19,650 bases of DNA from contig CAWHPS010000062.1 in assembly GCA_963831235.1 (NCBI GenBank), forward strand, positions 1-19,650, in the 5' to 3' direction. Position 1 is the stretch's first letter. Each line of letters opens with the position of its first letter. This DNA comes from CAWHPS01 sp963831235 (GTDB taxonomy: Bacteria > Fibrobacterota > OXYB2-FULL-49-7 > JAEUSG01). The position numbers were made by a program, and so were the translations under genes. Below the pieces are notes generated by a model that made no database searches, was not told the DNA's origin, and saw only the letters and a list, made by a program, of their open reading frames with translations. Positions 1 to 6,328 of this stretch are shown here, piece by piece.

Positions 1-1559
1 ATCAGCACCCGTTTTCCAACCACAGCCTTAATCAGATAGACGCTGCCGGCTATGCCGCGCGTGTCCCAGATAAAGTCCGTACTGCCGCCAGCCGGACCGC
101 CAGGTGTGAGAGTGGCTAACAATTCACCTTTCAGATTGAACACCGCAACTTTAATATTCTTTTCGGTACTGTTCAAAACGGATATTTTCATCCGAGTTGA
201 AGAAAATGCGGGGTTGGGATAGTGGTTTATCATGAACAGCGCCGGTATCCTCGCTTTTTCACTCAGACCGACCCAACCTGAAGGTATGGTCACCAGGTTC
301 GAGTCCTGCGCCGTCAGCAGGAATCCACAGGCCGTTGCATTCATCCCGTCGCTCGCTATTAAATAATTTTCCGTAACCGCCAGGTTCCCGGGTATAATCC
401 CGCCCGCCTCGGGAAGATTGCGGTTCTTTACTTTATAAATCACGTTACGATTATTGTCAAGAGCCGTCATCTCCGCCTGCATTGTATTGGGCACAAACAA
501 ACGTCCCCACTTATCCAGATCAAAACTTCCAGTGGAACACCAGCATGCATTGTTGGCTCCGCATACCTTTGAAAAACCGAAATAACCCCATGTCAACCCG
601 TTTGATTTAAGCATCCTACCGCCGTCAAAATCTCCCGAATAATCATAATCCCCTGCAGTGGTGGCAACCAGAGAGCCGCCTGTGGGCGGAAATTTCAGAA
701 TACAATTGGTGTAGTTTTCAATATTGAGGACGTCCACATAACCAGGTGCGGGGTTCAACAAACTCATTTCATCTTCCGGCAGCCACTGTCCCCTGGGTTT
801 GACCACCGCGCCTACATATATATTGCCCATGCGGTCAACTTTAACTGTTGAAAAAGGCGCATCCACTCTTATCCGGTTGGCATCGATCAACACTCCGTCT
901 TTGACCACCTTTACAGACAGTTTGTAACCTGAAGTTACAGAAAATGAATTCGAATTCATATAAACATCACCATCCGGTCCCACTGCAACCCCTTTATCGC
1001 CTCCCATCCAGCCGTCAAACCCATTCCAGCGCGCAAGCCCTGAAACATAATGCTTGCCTGTTGCCTGCCATGGCGCAGGCGAGCCGTCTGACATGTTGAG
1101 CCTGTAAAGAACTCCGAAACCCTGGTTCGGCGCAGTGGCGCTGTCAGGGGCTTTGTTGTATGCCGGATTGAATATATACAGCAGCTGCCTTTTAAGATCA
1201 TAAGCAAGAAAAGAGCCCATCCAGCAGCAATAATATGGATAAAATTGAGAGCCCCAGGTTATTGTTTGCAGAACCTGTCCTGTTGCCGCATCATAACGTG
1301 TAAGCGCATCAGCTCCATTACGGGTGAAAACATCACCGCCTGGTTCGCTGTTGAGATTAATCATCCATGGCGTCTGCCCGCCGGAAACCAATGGGTGCCA
1401 TTTGCTTAAAAAATCCGTTTGAGGGTTCTGATTCCAGGGATCATCAGCTTCCAGTACATACGAACTCTTATCAACAAAACAAAACCTTATCGGGTTGCCG
1501 CCGACTGGATACTCCGGCGGGAAGGGAACATACGGTCTCCTGCCTGTCCATGTGCCTTG
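1..1559 (-). CDS. C-terminal part of secreted beta-propeller-like protein with T9SS/FlgD-like tail (frameshifted from 5' part, cut by window edge)
   Basis: On the minus strand the frame from 1559 to 1 is open with no stop, and is offset from the frame of the 5' part. Translation gives repeated segments of the type G-D-V-Y-M-N, G-N-I-Y-V-G and W-G-R-L-F-V-P, typical of NHL/SMP-30-like beta-propeller blades that start with a D-x-x-G-N/D turn. The last 75 or so residues read HYPNPAFSSTRMKISV, then a beta-rich stretch with VAVFNLKGE and GSVYLIKAVVGKRVL. That is the FlgD-Ig-like / type IX secretion sorting domain (family consensus YPNPF...; ...G.Y.l.i). The stop codon lies outside the window but can only be a few residues further on. 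Probable role: a protein exported by Sec and then by T9SS to the cell surface or medium. Ligand and enzymatic activity, if any, are unknown. There is no start codon of its own at the junction, so it belongs to the 5' part. Confidence 0.72.
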
Positions 1560-2266
1560 TATATATTATAAACAGCGTTGGATGTCACAATACGTTCTCC
1601 TGTTGCTGTATAACGAGACAAATATGGGTGTGCGGGCTGATCATTTCTTTCAGCCACATAAAAATCAGCTTCGCTTTTAAGCAGCACCATTATCGCGCTG
1701 TCTGAATTCACTCCGGATTGATTATACGCATAACGATACCCTTTATATGCCGCTGGAATCATGGTAAATTGCAAGGTCCCGCCTGTTTGCAATACCTGCC
1801 AGAAAAGGTTTCTTCTATCACCCCACATATCAATTCCAGGTTGGACCGATAAAGAAGGCTTCCAAAGCCGGCTTATAACATTTTTCCAAACAAATTTCGG
1901 CTTCACGCCAAGACGAACACGCACTTTATAATCGTCTCCAAAAACCCTGTTTCCATCATCATCAGTAATATTCCAGGCAATGCTTTGCGTCAAGCCCGAA
2001 ATGAGCGGGGCCGGAGGCGCATATTTGCCTCCCAAAACACCAGCGGCCAGATGGTTGATGATTTTACCATCAGCATTGGCGATACCCACCTCCACGTCCG
2101 TGGATTCGGACACGGTGAAATTAATTAATACCACGCTGTCACCCTGCTGCGCCAATGTCGGCCCCTGAGTAAAAACCACAGCGCCTTGAGCGATGGTAGA
2201 AAAAAATCCAAGCAGTGCAAGGCCTAACAAAACCGGATATTTCTTTATAGGTAATTGGTGATACAT
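1487..2266 (-). CDS. N-terminal part of the same secreted T9SS-tailed protein (signal peptide, FlgD-like Ig domain)
   Basis: Start chosen at the ATG at 2266, because GGGAGG lies four bases upstream (2271-2276 on the minus strand). A TTG at 2281 would only add five residues. Residues 1-28 form a signal peptide (KK, then LLGLALLGFF and an A-Q-G-A cleavage region). Residues about 30-125 resemble a FlgD-like Ig domain (VEVGIANADGKII ... AWNITDDDGNRVFGDDYKVRVRLG), where a growing structure normally is capped and where T9SS substrates often have similar folds. Around 1559-1567 the frame breaks: after NAVYN-I the frame runs on for about 25 unrelated residues to a stop at 1487, while the neighbouring frame continues the protein. 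Removing one TA from the ATATATA run, or adding one base, restores V-Y-N-I-Q-G-T-W-T-G-R-R. The full protein would be about 750 residues. It is either a sequencing error or an inactivated / phase-variable gene. Confidence 0.75.
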   Translation of the reverse strand: MYHQLPIKKYPVLLGLALLGFFSTIAQGAVVFTQGPTLAQQGDSVVLINFTVSESTDVEVGIANADGKIINHLAAGVLGGKYAPPAPLISGLTQSIAWNITDDDGNRVFGDDYKVRVRLGVKPKFVWKNVISRLWKPSLSVQPGIDMWGDRRNLFWQVLQTGGTLQFTMIPAAYKGYRYAYNQSGVNSDSAIMVLLKSEADFYVAERNDQPAHPYLSRYTATGERIVTSNAVYNIYKAHGQAGDRMFPSRRSIQSAATR

Positions 2267-2362
2267 AAAACCTCCCAACAACGTTAAATGTTTAGATATA
2301 TAATAAACTTGTGACCTAACAGAAAAATTACAATTTTCTATTACAAATATTCTACTATTAAT

Positions 2363-2611
2363 CTACTTGAACCCCTCGCAGGTCAGTGTGATGTCCTTGG
2401 TGTCTGGATGGACTAGCGGTTGGGCATTCTTTAGAAAAAAGGCGTTGAGCATGCCCCCAGTCCGCACCACCATGGGATAGCCATGAAAACTGTGTACGCC
2501 GGCAAAGCCTTTTTTACTGTCTGAATCGCAGGTCAACACAATCGATCCTGCTGCCTTATAAATTTTATGGCAAGCTCTTTTAAAACCAGGGATTATAAAG
2601 CATTGTAGCAT
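2363..2611 (-). CDS. Small hypothetical ORF or 3' remnant, unrecognised
   Basis: An open frame of about 82 codons on the minus strand overlaps the 3' end of the GT9 gene in another frame. The part past the GT9 stop (YKAAGSIVLTCDSDSKKG ... RTGGMLNAFFLKNAQP ... ITLTCEGF) has protein-like composition and varied codons, so it may be coding. I do not recognise it. The motif AAGSIVLTCDS loosely recalls the last strands of Ig-like modules at the ends of secreted enzymes, but that is weak. The first ATG is at 2611, inside the GT9 gene, and no SD is visible. A TTG at 2635 would extend it. It could be the tail of a decayed gene whose 5' part was replaced when the GT9 gene arrived, or a chance ORF. Confidence 0.3.
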   Translation of the reverse strand: MLQCFIIPGFKRACHKIYKAAGSIVLTCDSDSKKGFAGVHSFHGYPMVVRTGGMLNAFFLKNAQPLVHPDTKDITLTCEGFK

Positions 2612-3416
2612 TGCTCCGTATATCAGGTTTGTCAAGAATCAATACGCGTAAACCAATGGGCCGCCAATTGACCGGGGCTGTTGATTTGAATAGGGCTAGT
2701 GTTGGTACACCAAGGTACGCACCAAGGTGGGCTACACCGGAGTCGTTAGAGATCAAACCCCTTGCGTGTAACAATATGTCTGTGAGTTCAGTCAGTGATT
2801 CAGGCATTACAGGCTTTCCAGGCCAATGTTTTCCCGATTCCCTTTCAACAGGGCCGAGAAGAAATTCAGCAGGTGCGTTTTTGTTTCGTATGTTAATATA
2901 CAAAACATCATTATAATTCTTTTTTTCGCTTCCGCTGCCTGGATGTATTAAAAGCATCGGCCCGCCGTGCCAGTAATCCTTGTGCGGCAGTGAGGTGTTA
3001 AGTTTAAGCCCTTTCAATGAGTTAAAAAGATATTCAGTAACGTGCATGGTTGTTTTCTCTAAAGGCCGAGGGAACACTGAATATGCCGGTATGCCCATTT
3101 TTTCTTGGATCCAGTTCCTGAATTGGTTTGCCTCATCCGATATCAAAGCAATTACCAGATCTATTTGGCCGAGTCGTGATTTGAATCCGCTTAACCCTAT
3201 ATTCTTCTGAGAAATAAAATCTATCGCAATACCGCATTCACAATCAAGAGACTCTTCGCATAGCTTTAATTTTTTGGAAAGATCACCATGTCCGGGTCGA
3301 GTAATCAGGATTCGACGTTTATAGCCTGCCTCGAAAAGTGAACGAAGTATTGGAAACGTCAGGACAAAATCGCCCAATGCACCGCGATGAATTACCAAAA
3401 CGGATTTTCCATTCAT
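2580..3416 (-). CDS. Glycosyltransferase family 9 (ADP-heptose:LPS heptosyltransferase-like)
   Basis: A 278-residue GT-B glycosyltransferase. The N-terminal acceptor domain begins VLVIHRGALGDFVLTFP (residues 6-22), matching the GT9 signature G-x-G/L-G-D, where the Asp (D16 here) is the expected catalytic base. The C-terminal donor domain carries the HPGSGSEKKN motif (158-167) and LISNDSGVAHLGAYLG (221-236), which bind the nucleotide-sugar diphosphate. Known members transfer heptose or related sugars from ADP/GDP donors onto the LPS inner core at the cytoplasmic face of the inner membrane. The exact donor cannot be read from sequence. It is shorter than typical members (about 330-350 aa), chiefly in the linker after HPGSGS and at the C-terminus, but all key motifs are present. 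The ATG at 3416 has no clear SD. The gene stands divergent from the E1-like gene and is not inside an obvious LPS operon. Confidence 0.85.
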   Translation of the reverse strand: MNGKSVLVIHRGALGDFVLTFPILRSLFEAGYKRRILITRPGHGDLSKKLKLCEESLDCECGIAIDFISQKNIGLSGFKSRLGQIDLVIALISDEANQFRNWIQEKMGIPAYSVFPRPLEKTTMHVTEYLFNSLKGLKLNTSLPHKDYWHGGPMLLIHPGSGSEKKNYNDVLYINIRNKNAPAEFLLGPVERESGKHWPGKPVMPESLTELTDILLHARGLISNDSGVAHLGAYLGVPTLALFKSTAPVNWRPIGLRVLILDKPDIRSNATMLYNPWF

Positions 3417-3477
3417 TGCATATAAAATAAATAAATGCGGATTGTCATTATTAAAGGGTTTTGATTATTTTAATTCA

Positions 3478-4227
3478 ATGAAAAATCTTACTAAAAAACA
3501 GATGGAACGTTATAATAGAAATATCCTGCTTAATGGCATAGGCCTTAAGGGGCAGATGCGGTTACGTTATGCAAAGGTGCTGGTAATCGGTGCAGGCGGG
3601 CTTGGTTCATCAACCGCATTTTATCTCTGTGCGGCTGGAGTAGGCATACTCGGCCTTGCGGATAGCGATAAAGTTGAGCTTTCAAACCTTCAGCGTCAGA
3701 TTTTACACAGCACTTCGGATATAGGGTCTTTCAAAACTGAATCAGGCTCAAAAAAACTTAAAGCACTTAATCCGGATGTTAAGCTCAGGCTATATCCCTA
3801 TCGGCTAACTCCTGATAAGATATCCGATGTTATAATAAAATACGACTTCGTGGTTGATTGCACGGATAATTTTGAGACCAAGTTCCTTATAAACGATACA
3901 TGTGTCATGCTTGGAAAGCCGTTTTCACATTGTGGTGTTTCGGCCCTAAAAGGGCAGGCAATGACTTATGTAAAAGGAAATGCGTGTTATCGTTGTGTTT
4001 TTGGCGCGGAACCCCAAAAGGGAGAGGTAAAATCAACCGCTGAGGTAGGCATACTTGGAAGCGTTCCTGGATTGTTCGGGTGTTTGCAGGCAACAGAGGC
4101 TATAAAATATCTTACAGGTGCGGGAGAACTTCTTTTAAACAGGGTCCTTGTTTTCAATATGCTTGACATGAAAATGCGGACGGTAAATGTGCTGAAAAAT
4201 CCATGCTGCCCTGTATGCGCCTTATAA
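3478..4227 (+). CDS. MoeB/ThiF/HesA-family E1-like adenylyltransferase
   Basis: A 249-residue protein aligning end to end with MoeB/ThiF. It has RYNRNILL (11-18), the nucleotide loop GAGGLGSS (38-45), DSDKVELSNLQRQ (62-74), the ATP-contacting Lys (K86) and DCTDN (127-131). Two CxxC pairs (C170/C173 and C244/C247) should hold the structural zinc. The family adenylates the C-terminal Gly-Gly of small ubiquitin-like sulfur carriers (MoaD, ThiS and relatives) in molybdopterin, thiamin or thio-metabolite synthesis. The Cys conserved in ThiF (C184) and MoeB (C187), in the T/N-C-x-x-A-G-V region, is Thr187 here (KSTAEVGILG). ThiF needs that Cys for its acyl-disulfide, MoeB does not, so a MoeB-like adenylation role fits better. 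Start: ATG 3478 begins the conserved helix, and the upstream TTG 3442 would add 12 unconserved residues. No sulfur-carrier gene is adjacent. Confidence 0.85.
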   Translation: MKNLTKKQMERYNRNILLNGIGLKGQMRLRYAKVLVIGAGGLGSSTAFYLCAAGVGILGLADSDKVELSNLQRQILHSTSDIGSFKTESGSKKLKALNPDVKLRLYPYRLTPDKISDVIIKYDFVVDCTDNFETKFLINDTCVMLGKPFSHCGVSALKGQAMTYVKGNACYRCVFGAEPQKGEVKSTAEVGILGSVPGLFGCLQATEAIKYLTGAGELLLNRVLVFNMLDMKMRTVNVLKNPCCPVCAL

Positions 4228-4250
4228 TTCGGCCAGGGCCACAGCTTGTT

Positions 4251-4466
4251 TCAATCCTGTTTTTTGCCTGACTTCTTTTCCTCAATCAGCCTTTTAAGAA
4301 GAACTTCCTGCTTTTTGGCAGCAGCCTTTGCGGCAATTGCGTTTTTTGCGGAAACATGACGGTTTATTTCACCGTCAAGGTCTTCTATCTTTCTTTTGCT
4401 CGCGCTGTTGTTTTCATCAGCAAATAGGCTGAGCTGGTTTGAATCAATTTCTTTTTTATCTTTCAT
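4251..4466 (-). CDS. 71-aa charged helical protein with a QLSLF sliding-clamp-type motif
   Basis: Small lysine/glutamate/alanine-rich protein. Residues 11-15 are QLSLF, an exact match to the bacterial beta-clamp binding pentapeptide QL[S/D]LF. It sits in an N-terminal, probably unstructured segment (DSNQLSLFADENN), which is how such motifs are usually displayed. Residues 25-65 are expected to form one long helix or coiled coil. The ATG at 4466 directly follows the TAA of the gerW-like gene (TAA-ATG), so the two are almost certainly co-transcribed and translationally coupled. Its stop lies 23 bp from the stop of the convergent E1-like gene. I do not recognise a family. The clamp interaction is an inference from one five-residue motif, and chance is possible. 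The gene itself is well supported by coupling and composition. Confidence 0.65.
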   Translation of the reverse strand: MKDKKEIDSNQLSLFADENNSASKRKIEDLDGEINRHVSAKNAIAAKAAAKKQEVLLKRLIEEKKSGKKQD

Positions 4467-4814
4467 TTACATTTGAGCGGGTTGATTTTTTCCAATGAAT
4501 TTATCCAGGACATCGGGCACATAACCTATAATCTTGTCAAGAGTTGTATCTTTGTCTTTAAGGTGCAGTATCTGAGCCTTTCCATCCGTGACCACAATGA
4601 ACGCGATGGGTTCTATGGATGCCCCGCCGCCGATTCCAGCGCTCTCTTTGTTCTCCTTGCCCGAACCACCGCCTCCTGCCACGCCTATCGAGACTTTGGA
4701 CACAGGTATGATTGTGGAGTTGCCTGCAATGATTTCTTTTCCCACAACGGTTTCGGTCTTGGCAATTTGTTTCAATTCTTCCATCACGGTCTTCATAATT
4801 GTTTCAAGGGTCAT
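4467..4814 (-). CDS. GerW/YtfJ family protein
   Basis: A 115-residue protein with the family layout: an N-terminal helix (TLETIMKTVMEELKQIAKTE), VVGKEIIAGNSTIIPVSKVSIGVAGGGG, a gly-rich loop that continues to GIGGGASIEPIAFIVV, and a short C-terminal helix (LDKIIGYVPDVLDKF). In Bacillus the relative YtfJ/GerW is needed for normal spore germination, but homologues are common in non-sporulating bacteria, where the function is not settled. No signal peptide or membrane span is seen. Start: ATG 4814 with AGGAG about eight bases upstream on the minus strand. It is the first gene of a two-gene unit with the QLSLF protein. The AT-rich DNA at 4840-4860 could hold its promoter. Confidence 0.85.
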   Translation of the reverse strand: MTLETIMKTVMEELKQIAKTETVVGKEIIAGNSTIIPVSKVSIGVAGGGGSGKENKESAGIGGGASIEPIAFIVVTDGKAQILHLKDKDTTLDKIIGYVPDVLDKFIGKNQPAQM

Positions 4815-4899
4815 GGCGTTTCTCCTGTTTGAAGTTTGCTTACAGGAATAATATAATATTTACAGGATGGCTGATGGGTATATGCAAGTTATATTGGTT

Positions 4900-4927
4900 T
4901 TGCAAAAAGAACAGGCTGTCATATTAA
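4900..4927 (+). promoter_or_regulatory. Possible sigma-70 promoter for tRNA-Arg
   Basis: TTGCAA (4900-4905), a 16-base spacer, then TATTAA (4922-4927). Each box matches four of six consensus bases. Transcription would start near 4934, giving a leader of about 39 bases before the tRNA. This is a weak candidate, placed only because the tRNA needs a promoter in this stretch. Confidence 0.25.
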
Positions 4928-4972
4928 AACCGTTTACTTTACCCTTCGTGTTTTTTATTTTTAGTTTATCCT

Positions 4973-5046
4973 GTGGGTATAGCTCAACTGGATAGAGCGA
5001 CAGATTCCGGTTCTGTAGGCTGAGGGTTCAAGTCCTTCTACCCACG
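4973..5046 (+). tRNA. tRNA-Arg (anticodon CCG)
   Basis: A complete 74-base cloverleaf can be drawn. The acceptor stem is GTGGGTA (4973-4979) paired with TACCCAC (5039-5045), with discriminator G5046. The D stem is GCTC/GAGC (4982-4985 with 4995-4998). The anticodon stem is ACAGA/TCTGT (5000-5004 with 5012-5016), with loop TTCCGGT. The T stem is GAGGG/CCTTC with one G-T pair, and its loop is TTCAAGT. The anticodon at 5007-5009 is CCG, decoding the Arg codon CGG. The 3' CCA is not encoded, so it must be added by tRNA nucleotidyltransferase. It stands alone, with an integrase remnant and an NYN gene downstream, as expected for a tRNA used as an integration target. Confidence 0.95.
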
Positions 5047-5374
5047 TATTTTTACTATCTCATCAAGTCAACCGGTTTCCGCAAAATACTATTATTATAA
5101 TATGCATTTTCTACTATGAAAAGTAGTTGGAAAATGGTTTTTCAATAAGGTCGTTTTTTAATCAATTTCGATGTATTACACTGGACTTTGAAGGACAATG
5201 AAGGTTTATTGGATACCGCCTGTTTGTTAATAAACGGTGTCAAAGGTGGATGACGGTTAAGGGGGGCAATCAATAATTTGACAAACGGGATTTATTAACC
5301 TATATTTATTAGCAGAATCACGATGAGGGGCTTTCCAAAGGGTTCTGTCCCGCGGCAATGCTCCTCTTTTTATT
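5047..5374. other. Gene-free stretch after tRNA-Arg
   Basis: About 330 bases with no frame that looks coding. Reading frames are broken within 10-20 codons on both strands (for example MKVYWIPPVC then stop at about 5200). The only structure seen is the hairpin at 5325-5366. Together with the integrase remnant beyond the NYN gene, it is best explained as decayed mobile DNA inserted beside the tRNA, but no clear attachment-site repeat of the tRNA 3' end was found. Confidence 0.4.
5325..5374 (+). terminator. Possible terminator-like hairpin followed by T-rich tract
   Basis: GAGGGGC (5325-5331) can pair with GCTCCTC (5360-5366), with one G-T pair, and is followed by TTTTTATTTTAT on the plus strand. 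The 28-base loop is long for an intrinsic terminator but contains further G/C pairing options. It could end a transcript running from the tRNA. It overlaps the region downstream of the convergent NYN gene. Low confidence. Confidence 0.3.
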
Positions 5375-5875
5375 TTATCCGCCAAGCTTTTCTCTAAGAT
5401 TATTCATGAATACCAAATCACCGGTAAATTTTCTCAGTAATGACGAGTATTTGTCTCGATTTGGCACCATGACATTCAGAAGTTTGTTTTGCCGCTTCAA
5501 ATAATCGATCAGACAATGAAAATCGCCATCACCGGAAACAATCATGGCCTTATTATAATTCGGGAATTCAATCATCGCATGTAGCACTAATTCCGCATCG
5601 ACATTCCCTTTTGGGGTGCCGTCTTTCAGTAGTAATGTAGGCTTGAAAACAAGGATAAAATTGTATTCTTGCAAGGCGGTGTACAGTGTCTGGTTGGTCG
5701 CAATGTAGCCGATAAAAATATAAGCCTTGCAGATATCGTATTTGTCCGATAAATATTTTCTAAATCTTTTAAAATCCAAACGCCAACCCTGATCACGAAT
5801 GGCAAGGTTAACATTCTGGCTGTCAATAAAAGCGTAATTGGTGCTGACGATAGAGCTTTTTATTTGTTCCACCAT
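5375..5875 (-). CDS. NYN domain protein (PIN-like, LabA/DUF88 type)
   Basis: A 166-residue single-domain NYN protein. It has YAFIDSQNVNLAI (14-26, with D18 and the Asn that gives the family its name), NVDAELVLHAMIEF (91-104, D93) and MIVSGDGDFHCLIDYL (111-126, D116/D118). These acidic residues form the metal site of PIN-like ribonucleases, so RNA cleavage or RNA binding is the expected activity; the substrate is unknown. There is no extra C-terminal OST-HTH/LOTUS domain, so this is the minimal form. ATG at 5875; the bases just upstream on this strand read CCTCC, so there is no SD. It lies between tRNA-Arg and an integrase remnant and reads away from the remnant, so it may be cargo of the same old insertion. 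LabA in cyanobacteria acts in clock output. That is a curiosity given the kai genes 10 kb away, since NYN proteins are very widespread. Confidence 0.88.
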   Translation of the reverse strand: MVEQIKSSIVSTNYAFIDSQNVNLAIRDQGWRLDFKRFRKYLSDKYDICKAYIFIGYIATNQTLYTALQEYNFILVFKPTLLLKDGTPKGNVDAELVLHAMIEFPNYNKAMIVSGDGDFHCLIDYLKRQNKLLNVMVPNRDKYSSLLRKFTGDLVFMNNLREKLGG

Positions 5876-5927
5876 ATTAGGAGGTATAAAATAAACTTTA
5901 CCATAGGCAAATGAGAATTAAAATTAA

Positions 5928-6303
5928 ATGAGAGTCCTGAAAAAGTTAACGGATATGGGGACTCGAAAGATGGAAGCACTGCACTTACCAAAGGCGGATG
6001 TTGACCTTTTTCGAAATGTTGTTTTTATCATGGATGGCAAGAACAAAGAAAAATTGTATGTGCCGTTTTATCCTAGGGTTGCTGGAATCTTAATCCCCTT
6101 ATTGCAAGTTCCTCCTCAAAGTGAGTATGTTTTTAACCATGCAAACGGGGTGGATGTCGTGGATGTTAAACGGATTTTCCGTGTTGCTTGCAGACAGGCT
6201 ATGTTTGACAATTTGCATTTTATGGCTTACGGCATACGACTTTGACGAACCGGCATTATGCAGGGTACAATCATGTTGATAAACACACATTTTTATTGGC
6301 TTG
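5928..6303 (+). pseudogene. Tyrosine recombinase (phage-type integrase) remnant, frameshifted
   Basis: The frame from 5928 to 6245 (105 aa) matches the catalytic core of XerC/phage integrases. It has MGTRKMEALHLPKADVDL (cf. T-G-M-R-x-x-E-x-x-x-L-x-x-x-D-V-D-L, holding the first catalytic Arg), then a KNKEKLYVPF strand, EYVFNHANG, and a helix leading to NLHF. There the frame fails. Two bases on, the shifted frame reads G-L-R-H-T-T-L-T-N-R-H-Y-A, which is the H-x-L-R-H-T box, then stops near 6303. The first His of the box is M in the original frame. The N-terminal DNA-binding domain is missing (a TAA immediately precedes 5928), and the Tyr region is degraded. So this is a dead fragment, fitting decay of an element integrated next to tRNA-Arg. 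Confidence 0.72.
6242..6271 (+). promoter_or_regulatory. Candidate sigma-70 promoter of the kinase operon
   Basis: TTGACG (6242-6247, five of six), an 18-base spacer, then TACAAT (6266-6271, five of six). Transcription would start near 6278, about 50 bases before the kinase ATG at 6329. It lies in the decayed 3' end of the integrase remnant, so the promoter may have been recruited or have arisen there. Not proven. Confidence 0.42.
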
Positions 6304-6328
6304 ATAATACAACAGAATTTAATTAATA

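Noticed and set aside
956..1207. 83-codon minus-strand ORF rich in Arg/Thr
   Set aside because: Lies in an alternate frame of the T9SS-tailed protein, whose own frame is open and propeller-like across this stretch.
5338..5354. AGGGTTCTGTCCC resembles the T-arm of tRNA-Arg (AGGGTTCAAGTCC), a possible attachment-site copy
   Set aside because: Only about a dozen bases match, with an indel, and the acceptor stem is not repeated.
5375..5875. NYN protein as a LabA-type clock output factor for the kai operon
   Set aside because: NYN proteins are widespread and the gene is 10 kb away beside an integrase remnant; no link is visible.
6296..6312. TTGGC at the kinase operon upstream region as sigma-54 site
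   Set aside because: The -12 GC is missing at the required ten-base spacing.
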